This document shows, piece by piece, positions 21,901 to 33,092 of a stretch of DNA of 64,000 nucleotides. This DNA comes from Parus major (taxonomy: Eukaryota > Chordata > Aves > Passeriformes > Paridae). Position 1 is the first letter of the stretch; each line of letters begins with the position of its first letter. The notes beneath the pieces were generated by a model. The model was given only the letters and a program-made list of their open reading frames with translations. It was not told where the DNA came from and did not search any database. The stretch covers positions 2,873,886-2,937,885 of the forward strand of contig NC_031777.1 in the NCBI RefSeq assembly GCF_001522545.3, read 5' to 3'. The translations under genes and the position numbers were made by a program.

Positions 21901-24900
21901 ATATCCTTTCCATCTGTCAACCTAAATAACAAGGACATCTTCCATGTAAGGAATGAAACAATCCTTCACAAAATAGCACTTAAATTGGAAATGCCTTAAA
22001 CCATCTGTGATTTGGAAACAGAGATGGAGGAAACACAAGCTGGGAAGACTTGCTGACATGCTCAAATCTGCAGACAGTCATAAAAGTAGGAAGATCAGAA
22101 TCTAACTACAACTGCCACATATCCCACTTCATCTTCCAGTGGTCTGAAGCCAGAGGTCCCAATATCCCACCTTTCCTCCAGGTATCCAAATCAGAGAGGT
22201 TAAAAATTTATCTTCTCAGTGTTTCTGACAACAGTTCCTTAAATGCTGTGCCTAAATCCCCCTAGGAAGAGGGATTAAGGTCCAACTCACACTCAATGTG
22301 TAGCACAAATCCACACAGGAACAGTCTCAGAACCTCTTCTCCTTGTTCTGGATACACTTTTTATGCTGCATCTCGCTCTCCCTCAAGTGTTTCTTTCTCT
22401 CTCATTTTACTTCAGAGAAGTACTTTATCTTCTTGCCACAATTTTTCAGATAAACTGTGCTCTCTCTCCTCATTTTCCATGCAGTCTTTCAAGAGAGACT
22501 TTTATTCAACACTCATTTCTGATCATTTATATTGTATTAGCACAGGCCTTGGAAGGTCAGGGATTTTGTCTATTACACCTCCATTAAAAATTACAAACAC
22601 TAATGTGCCTCTGTGAATTATGTTCAAAAGGTCAACTCAGAAGAGTGGCTAGAGCAGGGAAAAATTCTTATAGTTATTTTTCCACAATTACCAGGCACAG
22701 AAAAAGGAGAGCATGACACCAAGAAACTTTAGTTCTGATCTCTCAATGTGAAAGGGGCAGCATGACAATGTAAAAAACACCAGAAACTTGTAACCTCATT
22801 TGAAGGAGGCAAATGTGCGTTTAAATACACCAAACATCAAATCAGCAGAGGAATCAAGATAAACCCCTGTGTAAGCAGGCAGGGTGTGATGAAAAGGAGA
22901 CTCTCAATAGGAGGAACACCTCCAAGAAATGCATCCCATTCATTACTGCAATGTACCATGTACTGAACACAGCTGATTTTGACCTGCTGGGGAAGAAAAA
23001 ACATCTGCTGCTCAAAATTCAATCTGTGCCTTTTATACTCTAAAACAATTCAACAGAGCCTTTGGATGAGATTCTGAGAACAATCACATCATTGGAAATC
23101 AATGGATACTTTAGATCAAGGACTGAAAATCTCTTCTAATCACTTTCAAGTTCAAGACAGACTTGGAAAAATTTACTGAGCTCAAACCCATTTGTTCTGG
23201 TCATAGCAAACACATTCCCACCTCAGGAACTCAGATGTGTTACATCTATTGTAGAAAGCTGCTTAACAAAAGACAAATGTGGGATTTTGCATTCTTTACA
23301 TGCTGAGCATGGTCACTAAATACTGATGGCATTCAAAGCAAAGCCAGGGTGTGTTGATTTGGCACAGCCTGATTTTTTGGTGACAGGGGAAGGCCACAGG
23401 AGTGGCTTCTGTGAGAAGCTGCTGGAAGCTTCCACCATGGCTGACAGAGCCAATCTCTGATGGCTGGCAGTGGAAGCACGATGAGTGAGTCCCCAGTGTG
23501 GAACCTAGACGAGATCAACTTCTCGCGCTGCGGGATCTTGCAAGAATCTTTGAGTTAGTGGAACTTGTTGACAATGGTGCCTACTACAAGCAGCAGTTTT
23601 TCTTCTAGTCAGAGAAGAGGAGGAAGTGAGGACATGTGAGGGAGAACAGCATGGAGACACCAAGGCCAGTGGAAAATAAAGAAGGGGAGGAGGTGCTCCA
23701 GGAGTTGGAGCTGAGATTCCTCTGTAAGCTGTGGTGAGGACCATGGTGAAACAAACTGTCCCCTTGTAATGCATCAAGTCCATGGGGGATGCAGAGATCC
23801 ACTCACAGCCCTTGGGAAAAGTTCTCATGGTGGAGTGTGTGAATGCCAGAGAAAGCTGTGATCCAGTGGGAGACCCAACTACAGAGACAGAGAGAGAGGC
23901 CCCTGCTTCCAAACTAGAGCAGCCTATCCTTAAAACACTGCACCCTGTGGACAAATGACCCACTCCACAACAGTTTTGGGATGACTGTTTGCCCATGGGA
24001 GGGACCCCACAGCATAGCAAAGGAAAGACTCCTCTCCCTGAGCAAATGGAAAAAGTTCTCAAGTGATGAACTGACCAAGGCCCCCATGCCCTGGCTCCCT
24101 GTGCTGTCAACGGGAAGGGGCTATGGGGAAAAAAAGGTGTTTCAAAGGCTTATTTTACTTCTCATTATCCTCCTCTGACTCTGTTAATAATAAATTTACT
24201 TCATACCTTTAAATCTGGACCTGTTTTTCCCTTAGAGTGTTTTTTTTTTCTCCCAGTCCTTATCTTAACTCATGAGCCCTTCATTAATGCTTTTTTCCCC
24301 TCTCCTCTCTCCAGCTGTAACAGAAGAGGGTGAGCAAATGACTTTCATGAGTGCCTGGCATTTGGCCAGTGTCAAACCACGACACAGGGCCTAGCTGAAG
24401 TCAAACCAGTTCCACAACTCTGAAAACAAACTACAAGGATCATGATATTAAGTATGGCACTGTACTACCACATTTCAGGGGCCACAGCATCAACAGAAGG
24501 TCCAGTGGAACAAGAAACAAATCTTAGCTTGCCCACAGACAAGATTTTCAGACCTTGGAGTGACTGCACTGTGGAGTTCTGTTCCAGCCAAGATACAGGA
24601 AAAGGACAGTGCTTAGTATTGTGGAAAACAATGAAGATGTTTTTTTTGTTTTCTCATTTTTATTTAAATTTTATTCTGGACTTCTTGGCACCTACAGCTG
24701 TACTAAGAAAGCTGTGGACACAACTGCAGGTTGTGAAAGCACTTCATGCTCTTTAATTAACCACTGTATTTGTGAGGGTCATTTTAGTGCAAATTACCAT
24801 CTATAAAGAATAACACTGCCATGTTCCCATACCTGGCAAGTTTTCCCTCCCGGTAAGTCCTGCCCCAGGGGTGCCGGTGTTTCTGGAGGGGCCAAACGTC

Positions 24901-27900
24901 CGGCAGCCACAGGGTCACTGAGCCCTCCATGATGTCCCCGTCTGCACAGGCTGGCTCTGTTTCCCGACAGTAGTAGCACTTCCCATAGAAGCAAGTGTTG
25001 TTGCCTTAAAAAGAAAAATATTAAGAGGTGTCAAATTAAGAGGTGTTAATGCAAGGAATCCCGCTGAAAGTCAGGAGCGTGTTGTTGCAGAGGAGGCTGC
25101 CCCATGACAGGATTTCAGTGCATTTGTCTTTGTGCTTCCTGTCTCTGAGAGGGAGAGGTTCAAAAGAGATTACACACATCCCCTCATTCAGAGCAATTAA
25201 AGAATATGAAAAGGAAAGAGCAGTCATACTTTCTAATGACTTTATCACTCTGAGAATTAATACAACATTACACTATCAACAGGTTTTTGTGATCCTTTCG
25301 TAGTCCTGAGGACCCTGACTTTGCAATGTTAACACTGCTTGTTTTTCACATTTCATACTTCATGGATCAGATTTCCCACTTATTTGAAAAAGCTGACCAA
25401 AAAGACATAAGTGAAAAGACACATGGCAGCACTTGAAGGGATTTAGTGCCCTGAGAACTGCCACATATCTCAGCTACTTGAGCTGACTCAGGAGAGGAGA
25501 CAGAAACAATTATCACTCTCACATGATGCAGGAATGGAGATCTGTCAAAGCTTCATCAATGTCTTCTGACAGGAGAGGAGCAACAAAACACTGCAGCCTT
25601 TAGTCCACTAACACTGACGCATCCTGTAGCATTAAGTAGTCTGGAGCAGTCTGCATTAGTAGTTTTAGTCTAACCTTTTCCATTTTTCCCTTCTTAACCC
25701 ACCTTCACTTGATCCTCACCAGGTTAAATCCAGTTCCATTCTCACAGATGTTCTTCCAAAATATTCTTCAGATATGTCTCACTTGGTTGTGATTACTCTC
25801 TGTCCTTTTTTCCTTTAGTTGTACCTCAAATATCCTCCCCAGAGCAGGCCCAGCTCTCCAAAAGCCATATTCTTCCCTTTCCATCCTCACACATTCCTGC
25901 CTCTCAGCCAGCACTCCTTTGGAGCCCTCCATCCAGACCCTGTGCTCCCAGTATCCCATCAGACAACCTGAGGATGTCAGAGATTATTACCAACACAGAG
26001 CTTGCAGATCAGATCTCTTATTTGTATGGAAACCTTCAAGTCTCTCTTCCCATCCAGGGCCTGCAGCAGGTCTAACAAGAGACAGAATTCTTTGAGATTC
26101 TAGCTGTAATTCCAGTAAACCTGCACTGAGTATGAATGAATTCTCTCTTCAAAACCTCAGGAACTTAGTCAAATTTGGCTTGACAAAAGATCATAACTCC
26201 TCCACAGATCCACCCATTTCTTTAGCTCCTGCTTTGCAGAACAGCAGTTCCAAGGAATCTAAGGAGGAGCAATGAAAATTTCTGGAGCCTTACTTCTCAA
26301 GCCAGCACTGCTGCTAACGAACAGCTTGGTTACCTTGGCTGAAATTGGAAAATGTAAAGCCTGCCTGAGGCTTGTGAATGCCAGCAGAGTCTGGCGAGGC
26401 TGAGCTGAAACTTTCATCTGGAAGTTGCACCTTTTAAGTGGCAGTGTCAGGCAGCAGGTGAGACTGCCAGCAGCACTTCTAACAGGAATGTTACCAGAGG
26501 TAAGGAACAATCATCTCTGGAGCCTTCTGATTAGGAAATGAAACAAACAAACAAAAGAGTAATAATTGGATGGTTTATGAAAGCCTGAGGGAGTTAAGGC
26601 TGCAGCATAAGTAATTTCTTGGTGCTTAATGACCACCTGGTAGGAGTTCACATTAACAGCTTCTATTATGTGCCCTTCACAGCATTATTACTGTAAACAA
26701 CACAGGGAAGTTCTGCCATGTTTGGTTTTAAGTGCTCTGCAGGCTCTGATGCAGCACAAACAACATCTAATACCAACCAGTGTGTCAGCTCTATAAATTA
26801 TCCCAAATCACCACTCGCTTCACATTAAATACAACGTTATTCTTTTCAGGTCTAATCACAGATTTTTCTAACCATCTCTGACAGCAGAGAGAAAATTCTT
26901 ACTCAAAACATAAAAATCCCATCTGTAACAGCAGCATGAGGGAACACTATTTGAACAAAACCAAGTCCTCCTCCCCCGCCAAACAGGGTTATCCAAGATC
27001 TCTCCTGGCACAGAAAGCGCTTCCTGCATCATGGTTCACTGTTCTATAGCTGGGTCAGGTTCTCATGGCTTTTTCCCCATTGAGCTTTTTTCCTTTCCTG
27101 GGCAGCACAGTCCATGGAATCCACTTACCCACAGTCATGAAGGTGCCCAGGAGCTGCTCTGTGGCCACTGGTTTGATCTCTGTGCGCAGATTCACAAACC
27201 TGCCGACCACCAGCGGGGCTCGGCGGAAACCCAGGATTCTGATTGGGGGGGAAAAAACACGACCTGAGAATTTGCAACATCGGCAGCAGTTCAAAATTAT
27301 AACAAAAAACCCTCACAGTCTCTGTCAGAGATGACAGAGACCAAAGAGTAAAGCTGAAGCCCTGCAGCTACCTCCTCTCTAAGTAAGGAAATTAATTTTT
27401 CTTATGTGCCTGGATGTTAAACTTGTTTTATAGGCCATCAGTGACACTCCTTTATTAAAGCATTTACAGCAGAGCAACAGAGGATGCACCATGCTCCAAC
27501 TCTCAAAACTCAGACCTCACACCAGGAATATCCATCATGTGTCTGAAGCAGTAAAACCATATGGTCACCTGGAAAGATCATTTTAATTTGTGGGAACCAC
27601 TATCTATTAAAATGTTATGCTTAAGCCAAATTCAATGACACTTGAAAGCAACCAATCCAATAATTGTTTTGTTTGGCACAAGGAAGGAGAAGGGGATAGA
27701 GAATGGTAGAACAAAAGGGAATGCCTGAGAAGTGCCTGGAAAAACAGAGGTGGGAAGAACAACCATAAAATTTGGAGTTACAAGATCCAGGTTCCACTCC
27801 CATGCCTTTGGTCTGTGACCACAATTGACTCGGGCATTTGTAATGGAATTTTAAAAGTGCTTAAAAAAGAACAAAGATCAAAGAATTGTCAGCCCCAACT

Positions 27901-30900
27901 CTCTTAATGCACTTTTGACACCCTTTTGATAGCCTTTGCATCTCAGAAAAAGATCCTGAAAAGGCTCTTTTGGAAAGAGGACAACTGACACTCCACAGAT
28001 GTATTGGGACAGTCACTCCAAAAACTGAAAAGGATTTGTTTTAGATATTCAGTGAGTAAATCCCCTTCTGTAAGTATAAAAATAACTCTGAGAAAGTGCA
28101 ACACAAAATGTCTGTCTGAACAAGTCATGTGCATCAGGACAAAACTCAGAGCCAATACTGAGCTATGCACAGCCTGAGTTGTTTCTGGTGTTCCAAGAAA
28201 ACAAGCACAGAGCTGAGATGTGGAAAACCTGCCCCTGTATTTTCAGACCCACAGCTGAGAGGCCACAATCCTGGAAAGCACAGCCTCCCCATCAGTGGTA
28301 AATACACAAAATGATCCAGGGTTCTTCCTGAAACAATGGCATCCTTGGTGTTCCTGAAGAATAAAGAGGTGCAGAGCCACAGAGAAAGGCCAGAGGAAAA
28401 AAAGCACAAAATCATGACCAAATGGAGAGCAAAGAAGTGTTAAGTGGGATTTGGACCCTGGAAGAGGCTCTGATTGAATGTTCAATCACCACTTTTTCAG
28501 GAGATCTGAAGCCTGTATGCTTCTTGAAAGCACAAATGGACTGACATCTGACAATAATAATAATACATTACCTTTTTTTTTTGATCTTAATATACCCTGA
28601 TTTTGGCCCACCAGCACAAGCTGGCTGTAGCAGCCATGGGTGTTATTCAACTATTTATCACCCTAGATATTCTAATTCTTCCTAGAATTACTGATTCCTA
28701 CTGTGAAATGAGTTCCACAGGTGAATCAGGACTAACAAATATCTCTGTCACCATCTACGAGTTTAGTCACAGTGATAAGGCTCTTATCTATGTACTGAGA
28801 AACCTCAGTTTAAGTTCAACCATTCTATCCTTTGTTATATTTGTCCCTCATTACTCCTTTTCTCAAGATTTTAATTGTCTTCACCTCCAAATCTTCCTGT
28901 GAGGAAACAGAGACTGTGCTCATTTATGTTATGTGAAATTGCAGCCCTAACAGCATTTCCTAACTACTGACATTCAGTGTCTGGTGTTTTCTGTCCTATT
29001 CTTTGAACATCCTATAATTTTCATTTTTTCCTGTAATTGCACCTCCAGCACAGGTCCACAAAACCACCTGGGTACCCCAAGCACAATTAATATATGAATT
29101 GCTGGTTTTCCTCTAGGATGTACTGGTTCATATTTAATCTAGACTAAACTGTTAATCTTGACTTTTTAGTGCACCGGACATGAACTCAACACATACATTT
29201 AGTATTTCAGACTCTTCCACAGCATTTGGCTAAGCTCCTTCTCCCCTGTAATATTAACCAGAGTGGATTTAGGGCTCATTCTCCTCTCCAAACTTTACAC
29301 AAGTATCTAAAATATTACACTCTTGGACAGATCTTAGAAATTAAGTTTCACAGAATAAGCTAATTCTTATTTTGGCTTCAATGTAGTATATGGGCAGGTT
29401 AGAGGCCACTCTCATCTGAGGTGTATTCTTCAAAGAACTCCTTCTTTCCTGGTATTTTCCAAAGGCAATAAAACCAGCTAAAGCAGTAATTCCATACCTA
29501 TCCAAGTGAAAGGCTGCCACTTCTGCGTTGTGTCTGTCGTAGCCAGCGTAGGGTTCTCCTTCCACTATATAATCCCTGGCATATCTGCAATTGAAATAAG
29601 TCAAATGAAGTGAGTCTAGGTAGAATTCCTGACAATTTTACTGTTCAGAGTAACAATTTAATAACAATTTAATAACAGTTAAAGAGTCTCTGGGTCACTT
29701 TCCAAGTGACTGCCAATGGAAGAGGGGAAAAACATCAATGAGATTGAAGTGTCCAGACTGTTGAAGTGGTAAATAAGGAGGAAAGGTCATTGATGTACAG
29801 TGGTCTCCAGAGCTTGGGAAGCAGTTCACATTCCAGCTAATAAATTTTAATCCAACCATATGACAAATCACATATTAGAACAAAAAGCACAGACCCTGCT
29901 ATGGAACAGGGGGCTATTTATACTGGAAAGCAACAATTCCACAAATGATTTTGGGGTTAGAAAGAATTGCACATTAACAATTCTCAAATTCCACAATCTT
30001 ATATTGTGGAAGAGATGGTAAATGCAATCTTTAGTAGATAAAGAAATCAGCAAGAGTGAACCAGAGGACAATACTGGGTATAAATAGAGCCTTTATTCTG
30101 GCAGAGAAAAGACATAATTAAAAAATAAGCAGAACTAAAATTAAAAAATAAGCAAAAAAATAGAAATTAGCCACTCATTGCAACAACACTGGTGTATTTT
30201 GGTGAAGTGCAAGGCTTTTTGCTCCTTTTTTAAATCTTTTAGTAGATGGTACTTAGTCAAGGCAAACACCAATTTCTCAGTTTCCTGACACTTGGATCAG
30301 TGCAGATCCTGCTTTAGCACCACACTGCAGCTGAGTGTGAAATACCACAGTCAATACCAAGCAAATGGGCAAAATGCAACATGCTTTCAAATAAAATGAG
30401 ATTCAAATTAAGTTACCTATTTTCTCATTTCCCTCTATGTATCAAATTGTGTAAACTGGATTCTTTCCAGCAGAATTTGTGTTCAAGCAGTAGCAACAAC
30501 AGCGTAGGAGAAGGCACAGAGCTGGACTTTGATGTTTTAGCCTTGCTCAGGAAGGATGTGGTGTGAGAAGACAGTCCATTTCCCCAGCCTGAGCAAATGC
30601 TTCAGCTTCTCTGCATGGCAGCTCAAAAGAGAATTCACCAGTGCAGGATTCCTGCCAAATGGGAGCTTCCAGAGGCAAGCCAGCATCTTCTGTCACATAT
30701 ACCACCATATGTGATGATTGCAAGTATTATTTGTTAGTAAATTAAGCTGAATTTCAAGTAAATTTGAAGTGAGACAGTTAATCCCCAGAATATGTCCTCG
30801 AAGGCAGGTATTTGGTATGTACTTAACAGCTGGCTTCTGGAAACATGGTCACTTTTTGAAAGCTGCAGAGCTGGGATTTTTTAGTAAATCCTGACCAAAC

Positions 30901-33039
30901 TTTTTGTTTCCATGCACAGGAGGCATCTAGTCCTTTCCAGAGCAAAAGTAATGAGGGAATTCCTTCTTCCCCAGCTGGTAAGTTTGCTCAGAACTGTTTT
31001 CAGCAGTAACTTTGACAGCTTTCAGGTCCAAAGCTGGTTAAATACTCTCCTGCAGTGCCAGAACAGGACTCTGCCCACAAGACTGGCTACTCAGCAGCCA
31101 CAAACAGAACATGGGTCTACCAGGATGGCCAAGGCCACCCTCTCTAGTGCTCCTATAAATACTCCAGCTGCATGTGTCCTTGGTGGAGCACGGTGCCTGT
31201 GTTTGCCTGCACAGACAGGGCTTTACAGAACGCAATTTAACGCTCAGTGAAACCCTTGATTGCATCCCCTGACACAGAAAGCTCTGTGGGAATGCTGTGA
31301 ATCCCCAGTGCTTTCACTGAAGGAGATGACTCTTGTACCACCAGGACTTTGTGTGCAAGGCTCATGCTGCCTGGGCCTGCAGGGGAGCTCCAGCCAGAGC
31401 AGGAATTGCCTGTTCAGAGATTTTTGTCTCATTCTGGAATCACAGACTGGCTTGGGTTGGAGGAACATTTCGTTCCAATTCTGCTGCTGTGGGCAGGGAC
31501 ACCTCTCACTAGACAAGGCTGTTCCAAGCCCTGTCCAACGTGGCCTTTGAACACTTCCAGGGATGGGGCAGCTACAGCTTCTCTGGGCAACCTGTGCCAG
31601 GGCCCCACCACCCTCACAGGGAAGAATTTCTTCCCAATATCCCACATATCCCTGCCCTTTATCAGTGTGAAGCCATTCCCCTTGTCCTGTCACTGCAGGC
31701 CCTTGTCCCACGTTCCTCTCCATCTCTCTTGAGCCCCTTTAGGCACAGGAAAGGGCTCTGAAATCTCCCTGGAGCCTTCTGTTTTCCAGGTGAACAGCCC
31801 TAGCTCTCTCAGCCTGTCTCTGGGCAGGGGTGCTCCAACCCTCAGAGCATCTTTGTGACCTCTGCACTTGCTCATCAACAGGACAGGAAATCGTAATGCT
31901 TGCCCTGCTTAACCCAAAATCCTTTTCTGTCATGACACTTCTCATTTGCAGTGAATTTCCTAAAACACCTGGCCTTACTTTTTAACATCTTTCTTCTCCT
32001 TTTCCCCAAAGACAAACAGTTCAAAAAGCTTTACAGTTAAGACTCTTCAGAAACATTCAATCATATCAAATTTTTCTGAGGATCACTGTAAACCAAGGCC
32101 ATACCAAGGAGTTATCACTATCCTCCATTCTTAAGTTCCTCCTCCAGGACTCACCACTGGCAGGCAGGAGGCTCAGGGGCTCTCACTCTGACCTACCCAA
32201 ACCATTTTTACAGCCTACATTCAACCACACCAGACACACAGATGTACTTTTAAGACCACTGCCAAGTTTTCTTCCTTCTTGAACTGCACCCTCCCCTGGC
32301 ATCCTGACACAACAAGGAGACGAAGCTTGTCTCCAAACTGCCAGAAGCTGCACTTCCACGGTCAGGAAGATATGGCTCAGAAACATCAGGTCTAACCAAC
32401 ACTCCCTCAGGACTGAACAGTGATTATTCTTTCAATCTAAAGACAGGCTGTAATGAGCATCAAGGCTGTACAGCCTGAGAGACAGCTGGCACAGCAACAC
32501 AGTGTTACTAGAGCACCAGCAAGGCTCTATTCTGTCTCAAAAATAACAGGATGGTCCTTCCACTTATAGAAAAATTCACTGAATGTTGATGTGACAGCAT
32601 GGAGGAAAAAAAAGTACATAAATAAAGCAGTTACTAATGCAGTCATTGAAAGCAGTATTTACCTCTTGGGCTTGAAGACGACCTTCTGTCCTCCTTCAAG
32701 TATCAGCAAAGCTTTCAGTTGCGTCCCTTTGTACCCCACATCAGCTTTGACGATCTTCTTGGTGGTCATGGCGTGCATGACAGCGCCCAGCTCGGGGGTG
32801 TCCTCGGGGTACACCTCGCGGGGCACCACCCACTGCGCCGCGATCTCCCAGGGCGACTGCAGCGTGTGCTCCAGCCGCGGGTCCAGCGCCACGCGCAGCC
32901 CCGACAGCATCCGCTGGAACGCGCGCTGGTCCTCCCGGTTGGCGGCCGACGTGTCCAGGTTGTCGATGAGGAAAACCTTGGTGAAAATGAAGATGACGAG
33001 GAGGATGGCCAACAGCACAACTCGCTGCTTCAGCTTCAT
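15734..33039 (-). CDS. FAM20B: FAM20B, glycosaminoglycan xylosylkinase, seven coding exons
   Basis: Coding exons on the minus strand: 33039-32663, 29584-29498, 27238-27129, 25004-24833, 21177-20986, 18046-17987, 15965-15734. They sum to 1230 bases, 409 residues plus stop, the same length as human FAM20B. FAM20B is a type II Golgi membrane kinase that phosphorylates the 2-OH of xylose in the proteoglycan linker tetrasaccharide and so promotes glycosaminoglycan chain elongation. The N-terminus has a signal anchor (about residues 7-24). The secretory-kinase catalytic Asp is in [10 protein letters not shown] (D289), and the metal-binding Asp, equivalent to the DFG Asp, is in LLDNAKSFG (D309). Cys residues at 196, 201, 204, 211, 257, 331 and 332 fit the family's disulfide pattern. 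All introns are GT-AG and phase-consistent. The gene lies upstream of TOR3A in the same direction; both sit in the known vertebrate order. FAM20A or FAM20C was considered, but the sequence and length fit FAM20B. Confidence 0.97.
15966..17986 (-). other. FAM20B: FAM20B intron 7
   Basis: A 2021-base GT-AG intron. It contains an antisense-strand CR1 copy at 17052-17422; otherwise I see nothing in it. Confidence 0.85.
17052..17422 (-). repeat. CR1 LINE fragment in FAM20B intron 7
   Basis: Reverse-complement CR1: a 3' end at the left (atagaaccccataatgac), the gccatgggcagggacatc block, the ccaacctggccttggac block, and the upstream part to about 17422. It has the same orientation as FAM20B. Confidence 0.92.
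17987..18046 (-). CDS. FAM20B: FAM20B exon 7
   Basis: This 60-base exon encodes [19 protein letters not shown], continuing the activation-segment region after LDNAKS. It is too short for most ORF searches, but both splice sites are strong (tttcag|CTTTGG and GCAT|GTAAGT). Confidence 0.95.
18576..19205 (+). mobile_element. solo LTR of an endogenous retrovirus (630 bp)
   Basis: The ends are perfect 8-bp inverted repeats, TGTCTTGG and CCAAGACA, bracketing a 630-bp block with a TATA-like gatataatct about 230 bases in. The flanks CCCTT (18571-18575) and TCCTT (19206-19210) match at 4 of 5 positions, as expected for a decayed 5-bp target duplication. No internal retroviral genes are present. The sequence resembles passerine LTRs; I cannot assign a family name. 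It is antisense to FAM20B. Confidence 0.82.
19368..19436 (+). repeat. CR1 LINE 3' end remnant
   Basis: Sense-orientation tail: ggggtcaatgatccttaggg, tcctttccaa, and a terminal agttctatgaa. Only the last ~70 bases survive. Confidence 0.7.
20540..20828 (-). repeat. CR1 LINE fragment in FAM20B intron 6
   Basis: Reverse-complement CR1 with the blocks gaatcacagag, accatgggcagggacacc, ccaacctggccttggacac and gaagaatttcttcctaat. It ends about 160 bases from FAM20B exon 6. Confidence 0.92.
20986..21177 (-). CDS. FAM20B: FAM20B exon 6 (catalytic core)
   Basis: This 192-base exon encodes residues 249-313, including [16 protein letters not shown] with the catalytic Asp289 and ILLDNAK with metal-binding Asp309. 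It is CpG-rich compared with the flanking introns. The acceptor is gctgcag|GTGGG and the donor is AAAAG|GTGAGC. Confidence 0.97.
21178..24832 (-). other. FAM20B: FAM20B intron 5
   Basis: A 3655-base GT-AG intron. Its main feature is a full-length solo LTR at 23350-24384; otherwise I see nothing in it. Confidence 0.85.
23350..24384 (+). mobile_element. solo LTR of an endogenous retrovirus (1035 bp) with perfect 5-bp target duplication
   Basis: The element starts TGTGTTGATT and ends ACCACGACA. The flanks are identical 5-bp duplications, CAGGG at 23345-23349 and 24385-24389. An AATAAA lies at 24189-24194 and is followed by a T-rich stretch, giving plus orientation. No gag, pol or env sequence is present, so the provirus was lost by LTR recombination. 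Parts such as ggccacaggagtggcttctg and the terminus resemble passerine ERV LTRs; a 5-bp duplication fits ERVL-type elements. It lies antisense to FAM20B, ending about 450 bases from exon 5. Confidence 0.9.
24833..25004 (-). CDS. FAM20B: FAM20B exon 5 (Cys-rich insert)
   Basis: This 172-base exon encodes residues 192-249, including [19 protein letters not shown] and [14 protein letters not shown]. The NNT sequon (N194 is followed by T and C; N193-N-T is the usable N-X-T) is a possible glycosylation site. The acceptor is tttttaag|GCAAC and the donor is GCCAG|GTATGG. Confidence 0.96.
25005..27128 (-). other. FAM20B: FAM20B intron 4
   Basis: A 2124-base GT-AG intron. I see no recognisable repeat or gene in it. 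Confidence 0.85.
27129..27238 (-). CDS. FAM20B: FAM20B exon 4
   Basis: This 110-base exon encodes [18 protein letters not shown] and continues through [18 protein letters not shown] (residues 155-192). The acceptor is caatcag|AATCC, with an interrupting G-rich plus strand; the donor is TGTGG|GTAAGT. Confidence 0.96.
27239..29497 (-). other. FAM20B: FAM20B intron 3
   Basis: A 2259-base GT-AG intron with no recognisable element. The reading frame from exon 3 stays open for about 50 codons into the intron, which is probably chance. Confidence 0.85.
29498..29584 (-). CDS. FAM20B: FAM20B exon 3
   Basis: This 87-base exon encodes [19 protein letters not shown] and continues to AAFHLD, with an Arg codon split at each end. 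The block is almost identical to mammalian FAM20B. The acceptor is attgcag|ATATG and the donor is GATAG|GTATGG. Confidence 0.96.
   Translation of the reverse strand: MCQGLYSGRRTLRWLRQTQRRSGSLSLG
29585..32662 (-). other. FAM20B: FAM20B intron 2
   Basis: A 3078-base GT-AG intron containing a CR1 copy (31434-31885) and a short 11-bp tandem repeat near 29652-29673; otherwise nothing is recognised. Confidence 0.85.
31434..31885 (-). repeat. CR1 LINE fragment in FAM20B intron 2
   Basis: Reverse-complement CR1 of about 450 bases. Visible blocks include tgggcagggacacctctc, acacttccagggatgggg, aatttcttcccaatatcc and gagcccctttaggcac. Confidence 0.93.
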
Positions 33040-33092
33040 GGTGCCCTTCAGCCCTTCTCCCCTGACCCTTTCTTCCGAGCGTTACGGGAAGT
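32663..33092 (-). CDS. FAM20B: FAM20B exon 2 (first coding exon; 53 bases of 5' UTR)
   Basis: The ATG is at 33039-33037, after a pyrimidine-rich acceptor (ctccaacag|ACTTCC) whose exon begins at 33092, so an upstream noncoding exon must exist. It encodes residues 1-125 and part of 126: the signal anchor [19 protein letters not shown], the stem region, and the start of the kinase lobe ending [11 protein letters not shown]. The part from about 32800 to 33000 is notably CpG-rich. The donor is AAGAG|GTAAAT. Confidence 0.95.

Noticed and set aside
23505..24110. 201-codon minus-strand open frame
   Set aside because: It lies wholly inside the solo LTR and antisense to it, has no resemblance to a retroviral or host protein, and is best explained as chance.
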